A DNA stretch of 64,000 nucleotides from Eubacteriaceae bacterium (GTDB taxonomy: Bacteria; Bacillota; Clostridia; Lachnospirales; Lachnospiraceae): positions 31,361 to 95,360 of the forward strand of contig CABIYF010000012.1 in the NCBI GenBank assembly GCA_902362875.1, written 5' to 3'. The number at the start of each line of letters is the position of its first letter. The first letter of the stretch is position 1. The notes under the pieces are model-generated. The model searched no databases. It saw nothing but the letters and a program-made list of their open reading frames with translations, and was not told the origin of the DNA. Of this stretch, positions 39,266 through 48,885 are shown piece by piece. Position numbers and translations under genes: made by a program.

Positions 39266-41749
39266 TTATATCTCATCCAGCTCATATTCATGCTGCGGAT
39301 ACCCACAACAATGGACCTCTACTCCTCCATATCTTCCTCTCTCTGCCATCAGCGAATACTTACACTTTGTACACTTTTGTCCTGTTCCACCATTTCGGTT
39401 CAAATATTCTTCCACAAACCAGACATCTACAAATTCTGTTGTTTTACATTTTGGGTATGCCGTACAAGATAAAAAGAAATTTCCTTTTTTACTTTTTGCT
39501 AAACGCATCGGCTTTCCGCAATCTGGGCATTTTTTATGTGATCTTACATATACAGCAAATGTATCATCTTTTGATTCATTTTCACCAATTGTCTGATCTT
39601 CTTCCATAAATCCATAAATTGCAAAGGCTGTATTTGAACCTTCAAATGAAATACCTTTTTCTTTGTAAAATTTTCTTATACTTTCAAGCTGTTCTTTGTC
39701 CGTATTCCCAAAATTCTTATTTTTAATTTTATAAGAATTACATTTTTGTTCATTTATCATTTTCATAAACAGAAGGTCTTTGGATAAATTCTTATAATTC
39801 ATATAATCAACATTTGCCAAACAGATAAACTTCCCTCTGGCTCTTGTCAATGCTACATTAAACAACCTGTTTGCGTAATCATTTTGTGTTGAAGTCAGAA
39901 GCATTCCCGGTGCTTTCATCGGCTCACTATCCACTGCATCATATAGGATCACATCTTTTTCGGATCCCTGAAACTGATGAACTGTAGCGGATGATATGTT
40001 ATTTATTTCTGGGTGTACGCCCATGATGTCTTTGATCATTGCATTTAATAAACGAGACTGTGCATGATATGGTGTGATGATCCCGACCTTATATTTTTTA
40101 TTGATCTGTAATGCCATATAAAATGCTAAAAATGCACTCTGAATATTAATTCTTGAATTATCACTTGTTTTCATGCAGGCAGCTGACATTCTTGAAAGAT
40201 CAGCCAGAACAATTGGCTGATTTATTAATGGCTTTTGTTTTGTAACTTCCATGTTAAATTCATTCTCTCTTATTTTTGAGGACGTTTTTAACAAGTCATG
40301 ATACATCGTTTTACTGACAAAATCTGCAATCTTAGGATGCATACGATATTGTACATCTAACATACATAACCATTGATGTTTCCTATGATGCTCTACTGCT
40401 TTCACAATGTTGCAATACTCAAAAATATCGATGTTCAATGCAGACTTTGTACTGCTTTGAACAATTGGAGGTAATTGCCTGAAGTCACCCATACATACAA
40501 AATGTTTTTCTGCAAGACTTGCAGAAAATACAATCTGTGGAACATATGCCATACTTGCTTCATCAAAAATAACAATGTCAAAATTAGATTCATAAATCGT
40601 TGGATCAACGACTGCTTTTGATACCGTCGTCGCAACAAATCTGGCATGTTTTACACAGTCTTTTTCTTCTGCCATTAATCGAAATCTGATATTCTTAAGA
40701 TCTTCTTCAATTCGTACATATTCTGGAGATGTTCTTGTAATATATTTTCTTCTCTCCAATAATTGCTCTCGCTTGTAAAGAAGATCTTGATGTTTATGAA
40801 TTGCCAGATTATACGATGTCAGATATTCATGTTCTAACAAAGCTTTCTCTTTTGGATATCCATATCGTACAAATATTCCTGGTTTCATCTTATCTTTTGC
40901 CATCCTTGCAGTCCTAAGAAGCGCACCATCAACTGAAACATTGCTGTAAGATAACATTAAAACACGTTCGCCTTTTTCCATATGCTTTAATGCAATGTTT
41001 GCTAATGTCTGCGTCTTTCCCGTTCCCGGCGGGCCCCATATCAATGTGATTGGCTGGTTAAATGACATCTTAAGTGCTGTTTTCTGTCCTTTTTTGATTT
41101 CCGAATCTGAATTATCAATTGCATTTTTTCCATCACATACCAGACTTTTTACAATGTCTGATGGATGATCATTTATATTTTCCATTCGTTCTATCAAAGC
41201 ATTTAACAATCTCCATGGTTTTGGAGAAATATCAATGGTTGGGATGTCTCTTCCAAGCTTTGCTTCTGTTTCAATAATGACCGTGTAATCTTCACACGCT
41301 GCAATCGTTCCTTGGGAAGTTACCTGCCGATGCCAAATGATGATGGGTGTACCTTCTGGATACGATAATTCAATGTCAGATTCAAAAGAATAGATATATT
41401 TTCCCTTTTTGAATTCAATTAATTTTCCTTCCGAAAGTTTTTGCTTCTTGCCACCGTTTTTACGCAGATAAGAAATCTCTTCTTGTAATGCTTTTTTGTA
41501 TTTTTCATAGAAGAGATCTACACTTTTGGAAGTTTGATTTCTTTTTGTTTTTATCCTTTTTGGCTGTTGTTTTACGACAATATTTTCATTTTTTAATTTT
41601 AAGAATCCATTTTCAAAGCAGGATGGATATATGAATGTTTTTAATTCATTATGATCTTGAAACTTTATATATACGTGATTATCTATGATCTTTGTGATCT
41701 GTCCGATTCCATATTTTTTATGAATCACCGTTTGTCCTGTTAGATTCAT
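39266..41749 (-). CDS. superfamily 1 DNA/RNA helicase with C-terminal zinc ribbons
   Basis: The 827-residue protein has an N-terminal small beta domain (VIHKKYGIGQITKI), then an AAA_11/AAA_12 helicase core: Walker A GPPGTGKTQT near residue 240, FDEASMAYVPQ, GDFRQLPPI, then VHQFQGSEKDVI and NVALTRARGKF. Downstream are a topoisomerase-type zinc ribbon (CPDCGKPMRL...CTAYPKC) and a second Cys cluster (CTKCKYSL...CCGYPQH). It is DNA2/Upf1-like. The first ~14 codons are duplicated at 51612-51661. Repair or RNA metabolism is likely, defence possible. Confidence 0.85.
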   Translation of the reverse strand: MNLTGQTVIHKKYGIGQITKIIDNHVYIKFQDHNELKTFIYPSCFENGFLKLKNENIVVKQQPKRIKTKRNQTSKSVDLFYEKYKKALQEEISYLRKNGGKKQKLSEGKLIEFKKGKYIYSFESDIELSYPEGTPIIIWHRQVTSQGTIAACEDYTVIIETEAKLGRDIPTIDISPKPWRLLNALIERMENINDHPSDIVKSLVCDGKNAIDNSDSEIKKGQKTALKMSFNQPITLIWGPPGTGKTQTLANIALKHMEKGERVLMLSYSNVSVDGALLRTARMAKDKMKPGIFVRYGYPKEKALLEHEYLTSYNLAIHKHQDLLYKREQLLERRKYITRTSPEYVRIEEDLKNIRFRLMAEEKDCVKHARFVATTVSKAVVDPTIYESNFDIVIFDEASMAYVPQIVFSASLAEKHFVCMGDFRQLPPIVQSSTKSALNIDIFEYCNIVKAVEHHRKHQWLCMLDVQYRMHPKIADFVSKTMYHDLLKTSSKIRENEFNMEVTKQKPLINQPIVLADLSRMSAACMKTSDNSRINIQSAFLAFYMALQINKKYKVGIITPYHAQSRLLNAMIKDIMGVHPEINNISSATVHQFQGSEKDVILYDAVDSEPMKAPGMLLTSTQNDYANRLFNVALTRARGKFICLANVDYMNYKNLSKDLLFMKMINEQKCNSYKIKNKNFGNTDKEQLESIRKFYKEKGISFEGSNTAFAIYGFMEEDQTIGENESKDDTFAVYVRSHKKCPDCGKPMRLAKSKKGNFFLSCTAYPKCKTTEFVDVWFVEEYLNRNGGTGQKCTKCKYSLMAERGRYGGVEVHCCGYPQHEYELDEI

Positions 41750-41821
41750 GGTGTCTACTCTCTTTCTTATCTCGTTTATATTTTTGTTTTGATAACAAAA
41801 TGGAATAATAGCTATAACATC

Positions 41822-41849
41822 TTGAAAAATAAAAAAAGCATGCTACAAT
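41822..41849 (+). promoter_or_regulatory. promoter of the yitT-like gene
   Basis: TTGAAA and TACAAT separated by 16 bp, about 57 bp before the start codon, in the divergent gap with the helicase gene. Confidence 0.55.
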
Positions 41850-41905
41850 AAATGGTTGGATTAAGAAACCATTATAAAACAAATGATATCAAAGAGGGTA
41901 GCATT

Positions 41906-42748
41906 ATGAAATCAAAACTTAAAAATTTTTCTTTACTTACGATCAGTACATTGATCATGGCGGTTGGAATTTACTTTTTTAAATTCGCAAACAATTTTAC
42001 ATTTGGTGGTATTACCGGTATTGCTGTTTTAGTTGCAAAATTTCTTCCTCTTTCTGCCAGTGATTTTTCTTTTGTTGCAAATATTTTGTTACTGGTGATT
42101 GGATGGATCATTTTAGGAAAAAGCTTTGCTGCTAAAACTGCTTACAGCACGATTCTTTTATCTGTGAGTTTGTCATTTTTAGAAAGAGTGTATCCAATGA
42201 GTCACCCGCTTACCAATGAGCCTTTGTTAGAGTTGATCTTTGCGATCTTATTGCCGGCTCTTGGTTCTGCGATCTTATTTAACATTGGAGCTTCCAGCGG
42301 TGGTACAGATGTGATTGCCATGATCCTAAAAAAATATACAAGTGTTGATATCGGAAAAGGGTTGATGGTGTCCGATCTTATCTTCACCCTTGCAGGATTC
42401 CTTGTATTTAATGTTAAAACAGGACTTTATTCCCTGCTTGGACTGATCATGCGTTCTGCTTTGATCGATAATTTTATTGAAAGTTTTAACCGTTCCAAAT
42501 ATTTTCATGCTGTCACTTTCAATGCAACATGCATCTGTGATTTTATCCAAAATGACTTGGGCCGCGGAGCAACCATTGTAAATGCAACTGGAGCTTTTAC
42601 CGGGGATGATAAATATATTATCCTCACAGTTCTTAGCCCTTCACAGGCGGTAAAACTTCGAAACTTTATCAAAGAACATGATCCAAAAGCATTTCTTTTA
42701 ATTTCAAATACGAGCGAGATTATCGGAAAGGGCTTCCATTCTGTTTAG
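41906..42748 (+). CDS. YitT family membrane protein (DUF161 plus DUF2179)
   Basis: The 280 residues show five hydrophobic segments (YitT membrane domain with GGITGIAVLVAKFL and GASSGGTDVIAMIL), then a C-terminal DUF2179 soluble domain (GRGATIVNATGAFTGDDKYIILTVLSP). Transport or regulatory role, not defined. Start at 41906 has GAGGG 7 nt before it. An upstream in-frame ATG at 41852 lacks an SD. Confidence 0.87.
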   Translation: MKSKLKNFSLLTISTLIMAVGIYFFKFANNFTFGGITGIAVLVAKFLPLSASDFSFVANILLLVIGWIILGKSFAAKTAYSTILLSVSLSFLERVYPMSHPLTNEPLLELIFAILLPALGSAILFNIGASSGGTDVIAMILKKYTSVDIGKGLMVSDLIFTLAGFLVFNVKTGLYSLLGLIMRSALIDNFIESFNRSKYFHAVTFNATCICDFIQNDLGRGATIVNATGAFTGDDKYIILTVLSPSQAVKLRNFIKEHDPKAFLLISNTSEIIGKGFHSV

Positions 42749-42763
42749 AATGGACAGTCCTTT
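42727..42763. terminator. hairpin overlapping the yitT-like stop codon
   Basis: TCCATTC and GAATGGA form a 7-bp stem with a TGTTTA loop, extended by an AAAGG/CCTTT outer arm. The stop codon is inside the loop side. It sits between convergent genes. Confidence 0.5.
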
Positions 42764-42792
42764 ATTGATTCTTTCTTATTACTTTCCTGAAA

Positions 42793-43674
42793 CTAACTTC
42801 TCTGTGAAATTACAAGTCCAATAAAGATTAATACCGCACCGATTACAGAAACAATCGTTACTTTTTCATGTAAGATCAATACAGAAAGTATCACTGTAAT
42901 AACTGGGGATGCATAAATATATATACTTGTCTTAATTGCACCAATCCATTTCGTTGCCAGATTCCACAGCAGAAATCCCATTGCACTTGCACATAATCCT
43001 AAGAACAAGAAATTTAGAAAAATCTCTGGCCGTAATAAAATCTCTGGTTTAAAGGATGCTTTCTGCTCTATCAAAACTGGAATCAAAAATAAAATTCCAT
43101 AAAAATAAATTCTTCTTGTTACTGCGATCGTCGGATACTCTAATTCTCCTATTTTTCGTATCAAGGCAGAGTAAAATCCCCAGGAAACCATTGCCAGAAA
43201 AGCTAGTCCGTCTCCTAAAGGATTTAATGCAAAATTCTTTTGACCATTTAGGCTGATTGCAATTACCCCTGCGATCGCAACAAGAAATCCTATGTAAAAC
43301 TTCCATCCCGTCTGTTCACTTTTGAAGAAAAAACCTACAACAACAGCTACGAAAAAAGGTGCACATGCCACAATAATCCCGACATTCGATGCATACGTCA
43401 TGGTCAGTGCTGTATTTTCCAACATGAAATATAATACAATTCCAAAAAGCCCTGCTCCTGCAAACAAGATTTCATGCCAATGTTCTTTCAGTTTCAGATG
43501 ATGCGGATAAAATATAAGTAACACAATAAATGCCAAGACTGCTCTTGTAAATAAAACCTCTACCGGTAAAAAATGCTTTAATAATACTTTCGTCGAAACA
43601 AAAGTTGCTCCCCACATGATCTGTGTTCCGCAAGCAAGAACATGTCCTAATATTTGCTTTTTATCCTTTGCCAT
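42793..43674 (-). CDS. EamA-family drug/metabolite exporter
   Basis: A 293-residue protein with ten hydrophobic segments in two EamA repeats (WGATFVSTKVLLKHFLPVEV; the second with KTSIYIYASPVITVILSV). DMT superfamily efflux transporter with unknown substrate. Its stop is 24 bp before the zinc-ribbon gene in the map, on the same strand, so the zinc-ribbon gene is upstream of it in transcription. Confidence 0.88.
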   Translation of the reverse strand: MAKDKKQILGHVLACGTQIMWGATFVSTKVLLKHFLPVEVLFTRAVLAFIVLLIFYPHHLKLKEHWHEILFAGAGLFGIVLYFMLENTALTMTYASNVGIIVACAPFFVAVVVGFFFKSEQTGWKFYIGFLVAIAGVIAISLNGQKNFALNPLGDGLAFLAMVSWGFYSALIRKIGELEYPTIAVTRRIYFYGILFLIPVLIEQKASFKPEILLRPEIFLNFLFLGLCASAMGFLLWNLATKWIGAIKTSIYIYASPVITVILSVLILHEKVTIVSVIGAVLIFIGLVISQRS

Positions 43675-43698
43675 TTGTTTTCATTCTCCATGTTTCTT

Positions 43699-43968
43699 TT
43701 AAATCCAGTTACAATCTCCACCAGTGATTGCAAGACTTAATAACGCATCCATTTTCTCAACTTCTTCTTCGCCTTCGATTTTTTGAAGCAACTGTGCTGT
43801 ATCTAAAATATCTTCCATACTTTCATCTGGTCCGATCTCATAATCGATTTCTGCTTCACAGTCTGGACATGGAATTCTCTCCATTGTCTGTAATGATAAG
43901 AATCTGTTTCCGCATTTTTTGCATTCATAATAGCCACATTTTTTTGTTCCATCTGGTACATAGTACAT
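43699..43968 (-). CDS. small zinc-ribbon protein
   Basis: An 89-residue protein with two CxxC knuckles (CKKCG and CPDCE, the first preceded by CGYYE), consistent with a single zinc ribbon, followed by an acidic helical tail ending GGDCNWI. Probably cytosolic, function unknown. It is followed 24 bp later by the EamA gene and may be co-transcribed. Confidence 0.75.
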   Translation of the reverse strand: MYYVPDGTKKCGYYECKKCGNRFLSLQTMERIPCPDCEAEIDYEIGPDESMEDILDTAQLLQKIEGEEEVEKMDALLSLAITGGDCNWI

Positions 43969-44078
43969 TTTTTGTTTTCTCCTTTTTGCTTTATCTAATT
44001 ATTTCATTTATTCTTTTTATGATTATACATGATTTGTTATTTTTCGTCTATTTTAATTTATTTTCTGAAAATTTAGGC

Positions 44079-44107
44079 TTGACGAATCTCATGTCCTATA
44101 GTATCTT
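44079..44107 (+). promoter_or_regulatory. promoter of the pflA-pflB operon
   Basis: TTGACG and TATCTT with a 17-bp spacer, directly upstream of the riboswitch so that the transcript would begin just before it. Confidence 0.55.
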
Positions 44108-44115
44108 ATAGCCAT

Positions 44116-44218
44116 AAGGTCATATAACTGACGGAGCACGTGGAATCAACCACATGGAAGTATGATCATTTAACGCCGACCGTCTGGGCAATCTGTCTGG
44201 ACGTGCGGCGTTTTTTTA
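44116..44218 (+). ncRNA. ZTP (pfl motif) riboswitch with intrinsic terminator
   Basis: The leader carries the hallmarks of the pfl/ZTP class: a first hairpin with GTGGAA...CCAC, a linker, and the highly conserved CCGTCTGGGC closing segment near 44179-44188. It is followed by a hairpin with CGCCG/CGGCG arms and a seven-T run at 44172-44218, overlapping the aptamer 3' end, so ligand binding can prevent termination. ZTP/ZMP signals low 10-formyl-THF, and the downstream genes make formate. This placement is the one that gave the motif its name. Confidence 0.9.
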
Positions 44219-44308
44219 TTTCTTACACGCTCTACCGTTCAGATATTTATCCTGTTAACTTTTTTTGTACTTGGCATAAGTACACATCATCCATAAGGAG
44301 GAATATCT

Positions 44309-45043
44309 ATGACAGTTGGTCATATCCATTCCATCGAATCGATGGGCCTGGTTGATGGACCAGGGATACGAACCGTTATCTTTTTACAAGGATGTGCTCT
44401 AAGGTGTCGTTTCTGCCATAATCCTGATACTTTGGAATTATCTGGCGGAACCAAATATACACCAGAAGAACTTGTGGCAAAGATTCGGCGATTTAAGCCT
44501 TATTTTAAAGAAGATGGGGGCGTAACCTTTTCTGGCGGGGAGCCTTTATTACAGCCTGATTTCTTAAAAGAGACATTAAAACTCTGTAAAGAAGAAGGCA
44601 TTCACACTTGCATTGACACCGCAGGTTACGGACTTTCTGATTACGATGAGATTTTAAACGATACCGATCTTGTCCTTCTTGACCTGAAACACATCCACAA
44701 AGCTGATTATAAAAAGATGACTGGAAAATCTATGGACCGCTTTAAGGAATTTTTGAAGGCTTTGAAACAGCATAATACTAAAATATGGATTCGTCATGTC
44801 GTTGTTCCTGGAATTACGGACAGCGAAGAACATATGGCTCAGTTAAAAGCTTACATTCAGAAAATCCCGAATGTAGAGAAAGTCGAACTGCTTCCCTATC
44901 ATTTACTCGGCACCAACAAATATAAGGTTATGAATATTCCTTATTCCTTAGAAGGCGTACCTGCCATGGATAAAAAGAAAACAGAGATGTTACAACAAAC
45001 CTATTTTGATCATGTTTATTTTATGGAGGAAGATTCATGTTAA
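44309..45043 (+). CDS. pflA: pyruvate formate-lyase activating enzyme
   Basis: Radical SAM enzyme that puts the glycyl radical on PflB. The 244 residues have the CxxxCxxC cluster motif at Cys29, Cys33 and Cys36 ([12 protein letters not shown]), the [14 protein letters not shown]-binding motif and the usual length. It is unusual only in coming before pflB. It overlaps pflB by 7 bp, and AAGGAGG lies 8 nt before the ATG. Controlled by the ZTP riboswitch upstream. Confidence 0.97.
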   Translation: MTVGHIHSIESMGLVDGPGIRTVIFLQGCALRCRFCHNPDTLELSGGTKYTPEELVAKIRRFKPYFKEDGGVTFSGGEPLLQPDFLKETLKLCKEEGIHTCIDTAGYGLSDYDEILNDTDLVLLDLKHIHKADYKKMTGKSMDRFKEFLKALKQHNTKIWIRHVVVPGITDSEEHMAQLKAYIQKIPNVEKVELLPYHLLGTNKYKVMNIPYSLEGVPAMDKKKTEMLQQTYFDHVYFMEEDSC

Positions 45044-47268
45044 ACGAATGGAATGGATTTCACGACGGCATCTGGACAAAAGAAATTAATGTAAGAAATT
45101 TTATACAGAAAAACTACACGCTCTATGAAGGGGATGACTCTTTCTTAGCCGGCGTATCTGAGAAAACAAAAAAAGTCTGGGAAAAATGTGAAGAACTGCT
45201 TTCTGAGGAATTGAAAAAAGGCGGTGTTTTGGATGTTGAGACGAACATCATTTCTGGCATCACAAACTTCGCACCTGGATATATTGATAAAGAAAATGAA
45301 GTGATTGTTGGTCTTCAGACAGATGCTCCGCTAAAACGTATTGTTAACCTATATGGCGGCAAACGTATGGCTCACCAGTCTCTGGAACAGTATGGTTATC
45401 AACTAAATGAAGAGATTGATCGTCATTTTAATGAATATCGAAAGACACACAACGAAGGAGTTTTTGATGCTTATCCAAAACGTACCCGTCTTGCGAGAAC
45501 TGCAGGACTTCTAACTGGACTTCCTGATGCTTATGGACGTGGACGTATCATTGGAGACTACCGTCGTGTCGCCCTTTATGGAATCGACTATTTAATAGAA
45601 GAAAAACAAAAAGATTTAGACCTTGCAGATGGACCTATGACAGAAGAACGCATCCGTCTGCGTGAAGAAATTTCTGAGCAGATCCGCGCTCTTTCTGAGA
45701 TTAAAGAAATGGCTGCTTCTTACGGTGTTGACATCTCTAAACCTGCCAAAAATGCAAAAGAAGCTGTGCAGGCAGTCTACATGGGTTATCTTGCCGGAAC
45801 AAAAGAAAACAATGGAGCTGCTACTTCTCTTGGACGTACTTCTACGTTCCTTGACATTTATATTGAACGTGACCTTAAAAATGGCGTGATCACTGAAACG
45901 GAAGCTCAGGAACTGATCGATCAATTTATCATCAAACTTCGTCTGACCAGACATTTAAGAACTCCTGAGTATGACGAATTATTTGGTGGAGATCCTACAT
46001 GGATCACGGAGTCTATCAGTGGAATCGGCGTTAATGGAAAACCTCTGGTTACAAAAAACTCTTTCCGCTATCTTCATACCTTATATAACATCGGAACCGC
46101 ACCAGAGCCGAACCTGACTGTTTTGTGGTCAGAAAAACTGCCGGATAACTTTAAACGTTTTTGTTCCAAAGTTTCCATCGATACAGACTCCATCCAATAC
46201 GAAAATGATGACGTGATGCGTCCAGTCTATGGTGATGATTATGCGATCGCCTGCTGCGTATCTGCAATGAAAGTCGGAAAACAGACACAGTTATTCGGTG
46301 CCCGCTGCAATCTTGCAAAATCACTGCTTTATGCGATCAATGGAGGAATTGACGAGAAAAAAGGAATCAAAGTTGTTCCTGGAATCGAACCGATCACAGA
46401 TGAAGTTCTTGATTTTGACAAGGTATGGGCAAATTATAAGAAGGTTATGACTTATGTGGCTGAATTGTATGTTGATACGGTAAATATCATTCATTTTATG
46501 CATGATAAATACGCTTACGAAGCCAGCCAGTTTGCACTTCATGATACAAACTTAGAACGAATCGCAGCTTATGGAATCGCTGGTCTTTCTATTGCTGCTG
46601 ACTCTTTATCAGCAATCAAATATGCAACCGTAAAACCAATCCGAAATGAAAATGGTGTCGCAATTGATTTTGAGACCATCGGTGATTTTCCTAAGTATGG
46701 AAACGATGATGACCGCGTGGATGATCTTGCTGTTAACACTGTAACATTCTTCTCTGAGGAACTAAAGAAACATCCGATCTACAGGAATGCAACCCATACA
46801 TTATCTGCTTTGACGATCACATCCAACGTTATGTATGGCAAGAAAACCGGATCTACACCTGATGGAAGAAAACTTGGAGAACCTTTAGCTCCTGGTGCAA
46901 ATCCAATGCATGGACGTGACGAAAATGGTGCTCTTGCATCCTTAAACTCTGTCGCCAAAATTCCTTATCGAGACGTATGTCAGGATGGTGTATCCAATAC
47001 CTTTTCCATTGTACCAGATGCTCTCGGAAAAGATCAGGAACAGAGGATTCGAAACCTTACAACAATCTTAGACGGATACTTTGTTCAAGGTGCTCACCAT
47101 CTGAATGTAAATGTTATGCATCGGGAAACCTTGATCGATGCTATGGAACATCCTGAGAAATATCCAACACTTACGATCCGTGTTTCTGGATATGCTGTAA
47201 ACTTTAACCGATTATCCCGTGAGCAACAGGAAGAAGTGATTCGACGTACATTCCATGAGAGTATGTAG
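45037..47268 (+). CDS. pflB: formate acetyltransferase (pyruvate formate-lyase)
   Basis: Converts pyruvate and CoA to acetyl-CoA and formate, central to anaerobic fermentation and one-carbon supply. The 743 residues have the catalytic Cys406-Cys407 pair (ACCVSAM) and the C-terminal glycyl radical motif RVSGYAV with Gly718, 25 residues from the end. It is full length. Co-transcribed with pflA and followed by a terminator. Confidence 0.98.
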   Translation: MLNEWNGFHDGIWTKEINVRNFIQKNYTLYEGDDSFLAGVSEKTKKVWEKCEELLSEELKKGGVLDVETNIISGITNFAPGYIDKENEVIVGLQTDAPLKRIVNLYGGKRMAHQSLEQYGYQLNEEIDRHFNEYRKTHNEGVFDAYPKRTRLARTAGLLTGLPDAYGRGRIIGDYRRVALYGIDYLIEEKQKDLDLADGPMTEERIRLREEISEQIRALSEIKEMAASYGVDISKPAKNAKEAVQAVYMGYLAGTKENNGAATSLGRTSTFLDIYIERDLKNGVITETEAQELIDQFIIKLRLTRHLRTPEYDELFGGDPTWITESISGIGVNGKPLVTKNSFRYLHTLYNIGTAPEPNLTVLWSEKLPDNFKRFCSKVSIDTDSIQYENDDVMRPVYGDDYAIACCVSAMKVGKQTQLFGARCNLAKSLLYAINGGIDEKKGIKVVPGIEPITDEVLDFDKVWANYKKVMTYVAELYVDTVNIIHFMHDKYAYEASQFALHDTNLERIAAYGIAGLSIAADSLSAIKYATVKPIRNENGVAIDFETIGDFPKYGNDDDRVDDLAVNTVTFFSEELKKHPIYRNATHTLSALTITSNVMYGKKTGSTPDGRKLGEPLAPGANPMHGRDENGALASLNSVAKIPYRDVCQDGVSNTFSIVPDALGKDQEQRIRNLTTILDGYFVQGAHHLNVNVMHRETLIDAMEHPEKYPTLTIRVSGYAVNFNRLSREQQEEVIRRTFHESM

Positions 47269-47287
47269 ATTTTTAAATTAAGAAGTC

Positions 47288-47326
47288 AAAGAAGAGAGTC
47301 AGCTTTGCCGACTCTCTTCTTTTTGT
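47288..47326 (+). terminator. terminator after pflB
   Basis: AAAGAAGAGAGTC and GACTCTCTTCTTT form a 13-bp perfect stem with a 9-nt loop, then a T-run. Marks the end of the pfl operon and of the conserved part of the window. Confidence 0.9.
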
Positions 47327-47336
47327 TTGAATTTAT

Positions 47337-47850
47337 TTTGCTTTTATCTCATATTTTGAAGCTCCTGATACTTTTTTCAGTGTTACCTTGATCTGTTTTT
47401 TCCCTGCTGTTCCTTTAATCGTTGGTTTGGCAAGTGTTAATTTCTTAATCGTTTTTCCTTTTTTAAGAATTACTGCATCTATGTAAAGTGTAACCATCTG
47501 TTGTGTATGTTGGCTTCACAACCGTTGTCTCGTAATTATGATTGATATTTAATGACTTAACTGATGTTGATAAGTATGCGTTCTTACCATAATCACCATC
47601 GGAATAATAAATGGATAAATAGTCTCCACTGTCACTTATTTTTAATAGGCCGAAATTATAAATATCTGATGCACTATATGTACTCGCTGCACTGGCTTCT
47701 GCTTCGGAGCATTTATAACTTTCTCCTGTTGATAAATTTGTAACCGTTACTTCTATCTTTGATGCATCTGATACTGTTACTTTTGTATTATTTAAATCTA
47801 CAGACCATGCACATCTGGAAGCTGCATTGTACCATCACTCTGTAATTCCG
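47337..47850 (-). pseudogene. decayed surface-protein gene (Ig-like/Fn3-like repeats)
   Basis: No ORF of useful length, but minus-strand fragments read as surface-protein repeats: IKGTAGKKQIKVTLKKV and SGASKYEIKAK at the 3' end, and TTDGYTLHRCSNS upstream, the latter like the TxxGYTxHxCSxCG motif of bacterial cell-surface repeats. An acidic Ig-like stretch (STGESYKCSEAEASAAS) is further up. Frames are interrupted by stops and frame changes, and the N-terminus is missing. Assigned from motif style only. Confidence 0.6.
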
Positions 47851-47879
47851 CCTTTTTTGGATGTTCTTCTTTAGAATCA

Positions 47880-48230
47880 GTATCTCTTCCTGATTCCATC
47901 ACGACATTGGATACGGGATGTTTTGCAGATTGTAGCAATCTGACAAATATACAATTCCTAATTCTGTGATAACAATTGGAGAATGTGCATTTATTTATGC
48001 TGCATTAAGCAATATATCTATATGAAGACTCTGTCTTTGAAGATTGTATTTCTCTGTCTTCTATAAAGTTTCCTGATTCTTTAAAACAAATTGATACACG
48101 TGCTTTTTATGGTACAAATCTAGAAAATGTTTCTCTGACTAAATCCATAAGAAAGCTTGGCGCTAATGTTTTGTTTCTAGAAATTATATCACAATTAAAA
48201 GTCTATCCTTCCTTTGCCACTGCCATAATC
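47880..48230 (+). pseudogene. decayed BspA-type leucine-rich repeat fragment
   Basis: On the plus strand, three frames contain LRR_5/BspA-like pieces: CFADCSNLTNIQ, IGECAFIYAALSNI, and IDTRAFYGTNLENV followed by SIRKLGANVLF. The pieces are in register for LRR_5 repeats only if several frameshifts are undone. BspA-like LRR proteins are secreted adhesins in gut anaerobes. Together with the adjacent minus-strand fragment, this whole 1-kb gap is gene debris. Confidence 0.6.
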
Positions 48231-48315
48231 TAAGAGCATATTATTTTTTCTTATACAGATTGGTAAATTAAATGTATATTTTATTTATAATCTCCAATCT
48301 TATGAAATACTAATG

Positions 48316-48885
48316 TTACTTTATCAATTTTAATGTAATCATTATATCTAATGAGGCTTTTCGTATATCACAAAATAATCCTTTTTCATATGCTTGTATC
48401 CCATAAAATTTCATGCATTGAATCACATGATCACAAAATTTTTCAGTCCTTCTTTTGTAATTGTACTGTTTTAGGATAGTTCTTATTTTGGTTCTTGTAT
48501 AGCCATATTTATTTACAAATTTCAATTGAATCCAAATTCTTTTGAAATATTTTGAAATGCCATAAAAATCCTCTGTCAACGCAAAAATATCTACTTCATA
48601 TCCTAATTCTTTTGCATTATCTGAAATGGTCCACAATGAATCATCTATTTCCTCTTTATGATATAAGTAATTTACTTGATACAATACAGCTTGTATAAAA
48701 GATTTCTTTTTCCCATCTCCCTTATACTGCTCTTGCAAGATCCATCGATCATATTCCCATATATCATTCGCTATTTTCATCTGCGTTTTAACTCCAAAAT
48801 CTAACTCATCAAAAATAATTGCTAAATCCTGGGCTGTTATTTCTAATGGAGCTTCATTATAATCAATACTGTTAGATATCTTCAT
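48316..48885 (-). CDS. unknown protein, partner of the helicase-HNH gene
   Basis: A 189-residue soluble protein that I do not recognise. It is rich in Tyr, Lys, Ile and aromatic residues (SFIQAVLYQVNYLYHKEEIDD, YGISKYFKRIWIQLKFVNKY). A Lys/Arg-rich stretch near residues 120-150 could touch nucleic acid. Its ATG directly follows the helicase stop (TAG ATG), so translation is tightly coupled and the two products are likely partners. The function is not inferred beyond that. Confidence 0.6.
   Translation of the reverse strand: MKISNSIDYNEAPLEITAQDLAIIFDELDFGVKTQMKIANDIWEYDRWILQEQYKGDGKKKSFIQAVLYQVNYLYHKEEIDDSLWTISDNAKELGYEVDIFALTEDFYGISKYFKRIWIQLKFVNKYGYTRTKIRTILKQYNYKRRTEKFCDHVIQCMKFYGIQAYEKGLFCDIRKASLDIMITLKLIK

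Noticed and set aside
44140..44355. 71-residue plus-strand ORF before pflA
   Set aside because: It lies across the ZTP riboswitch and terminator and reads into pflA out of frame; the RNA signals explain the region better.
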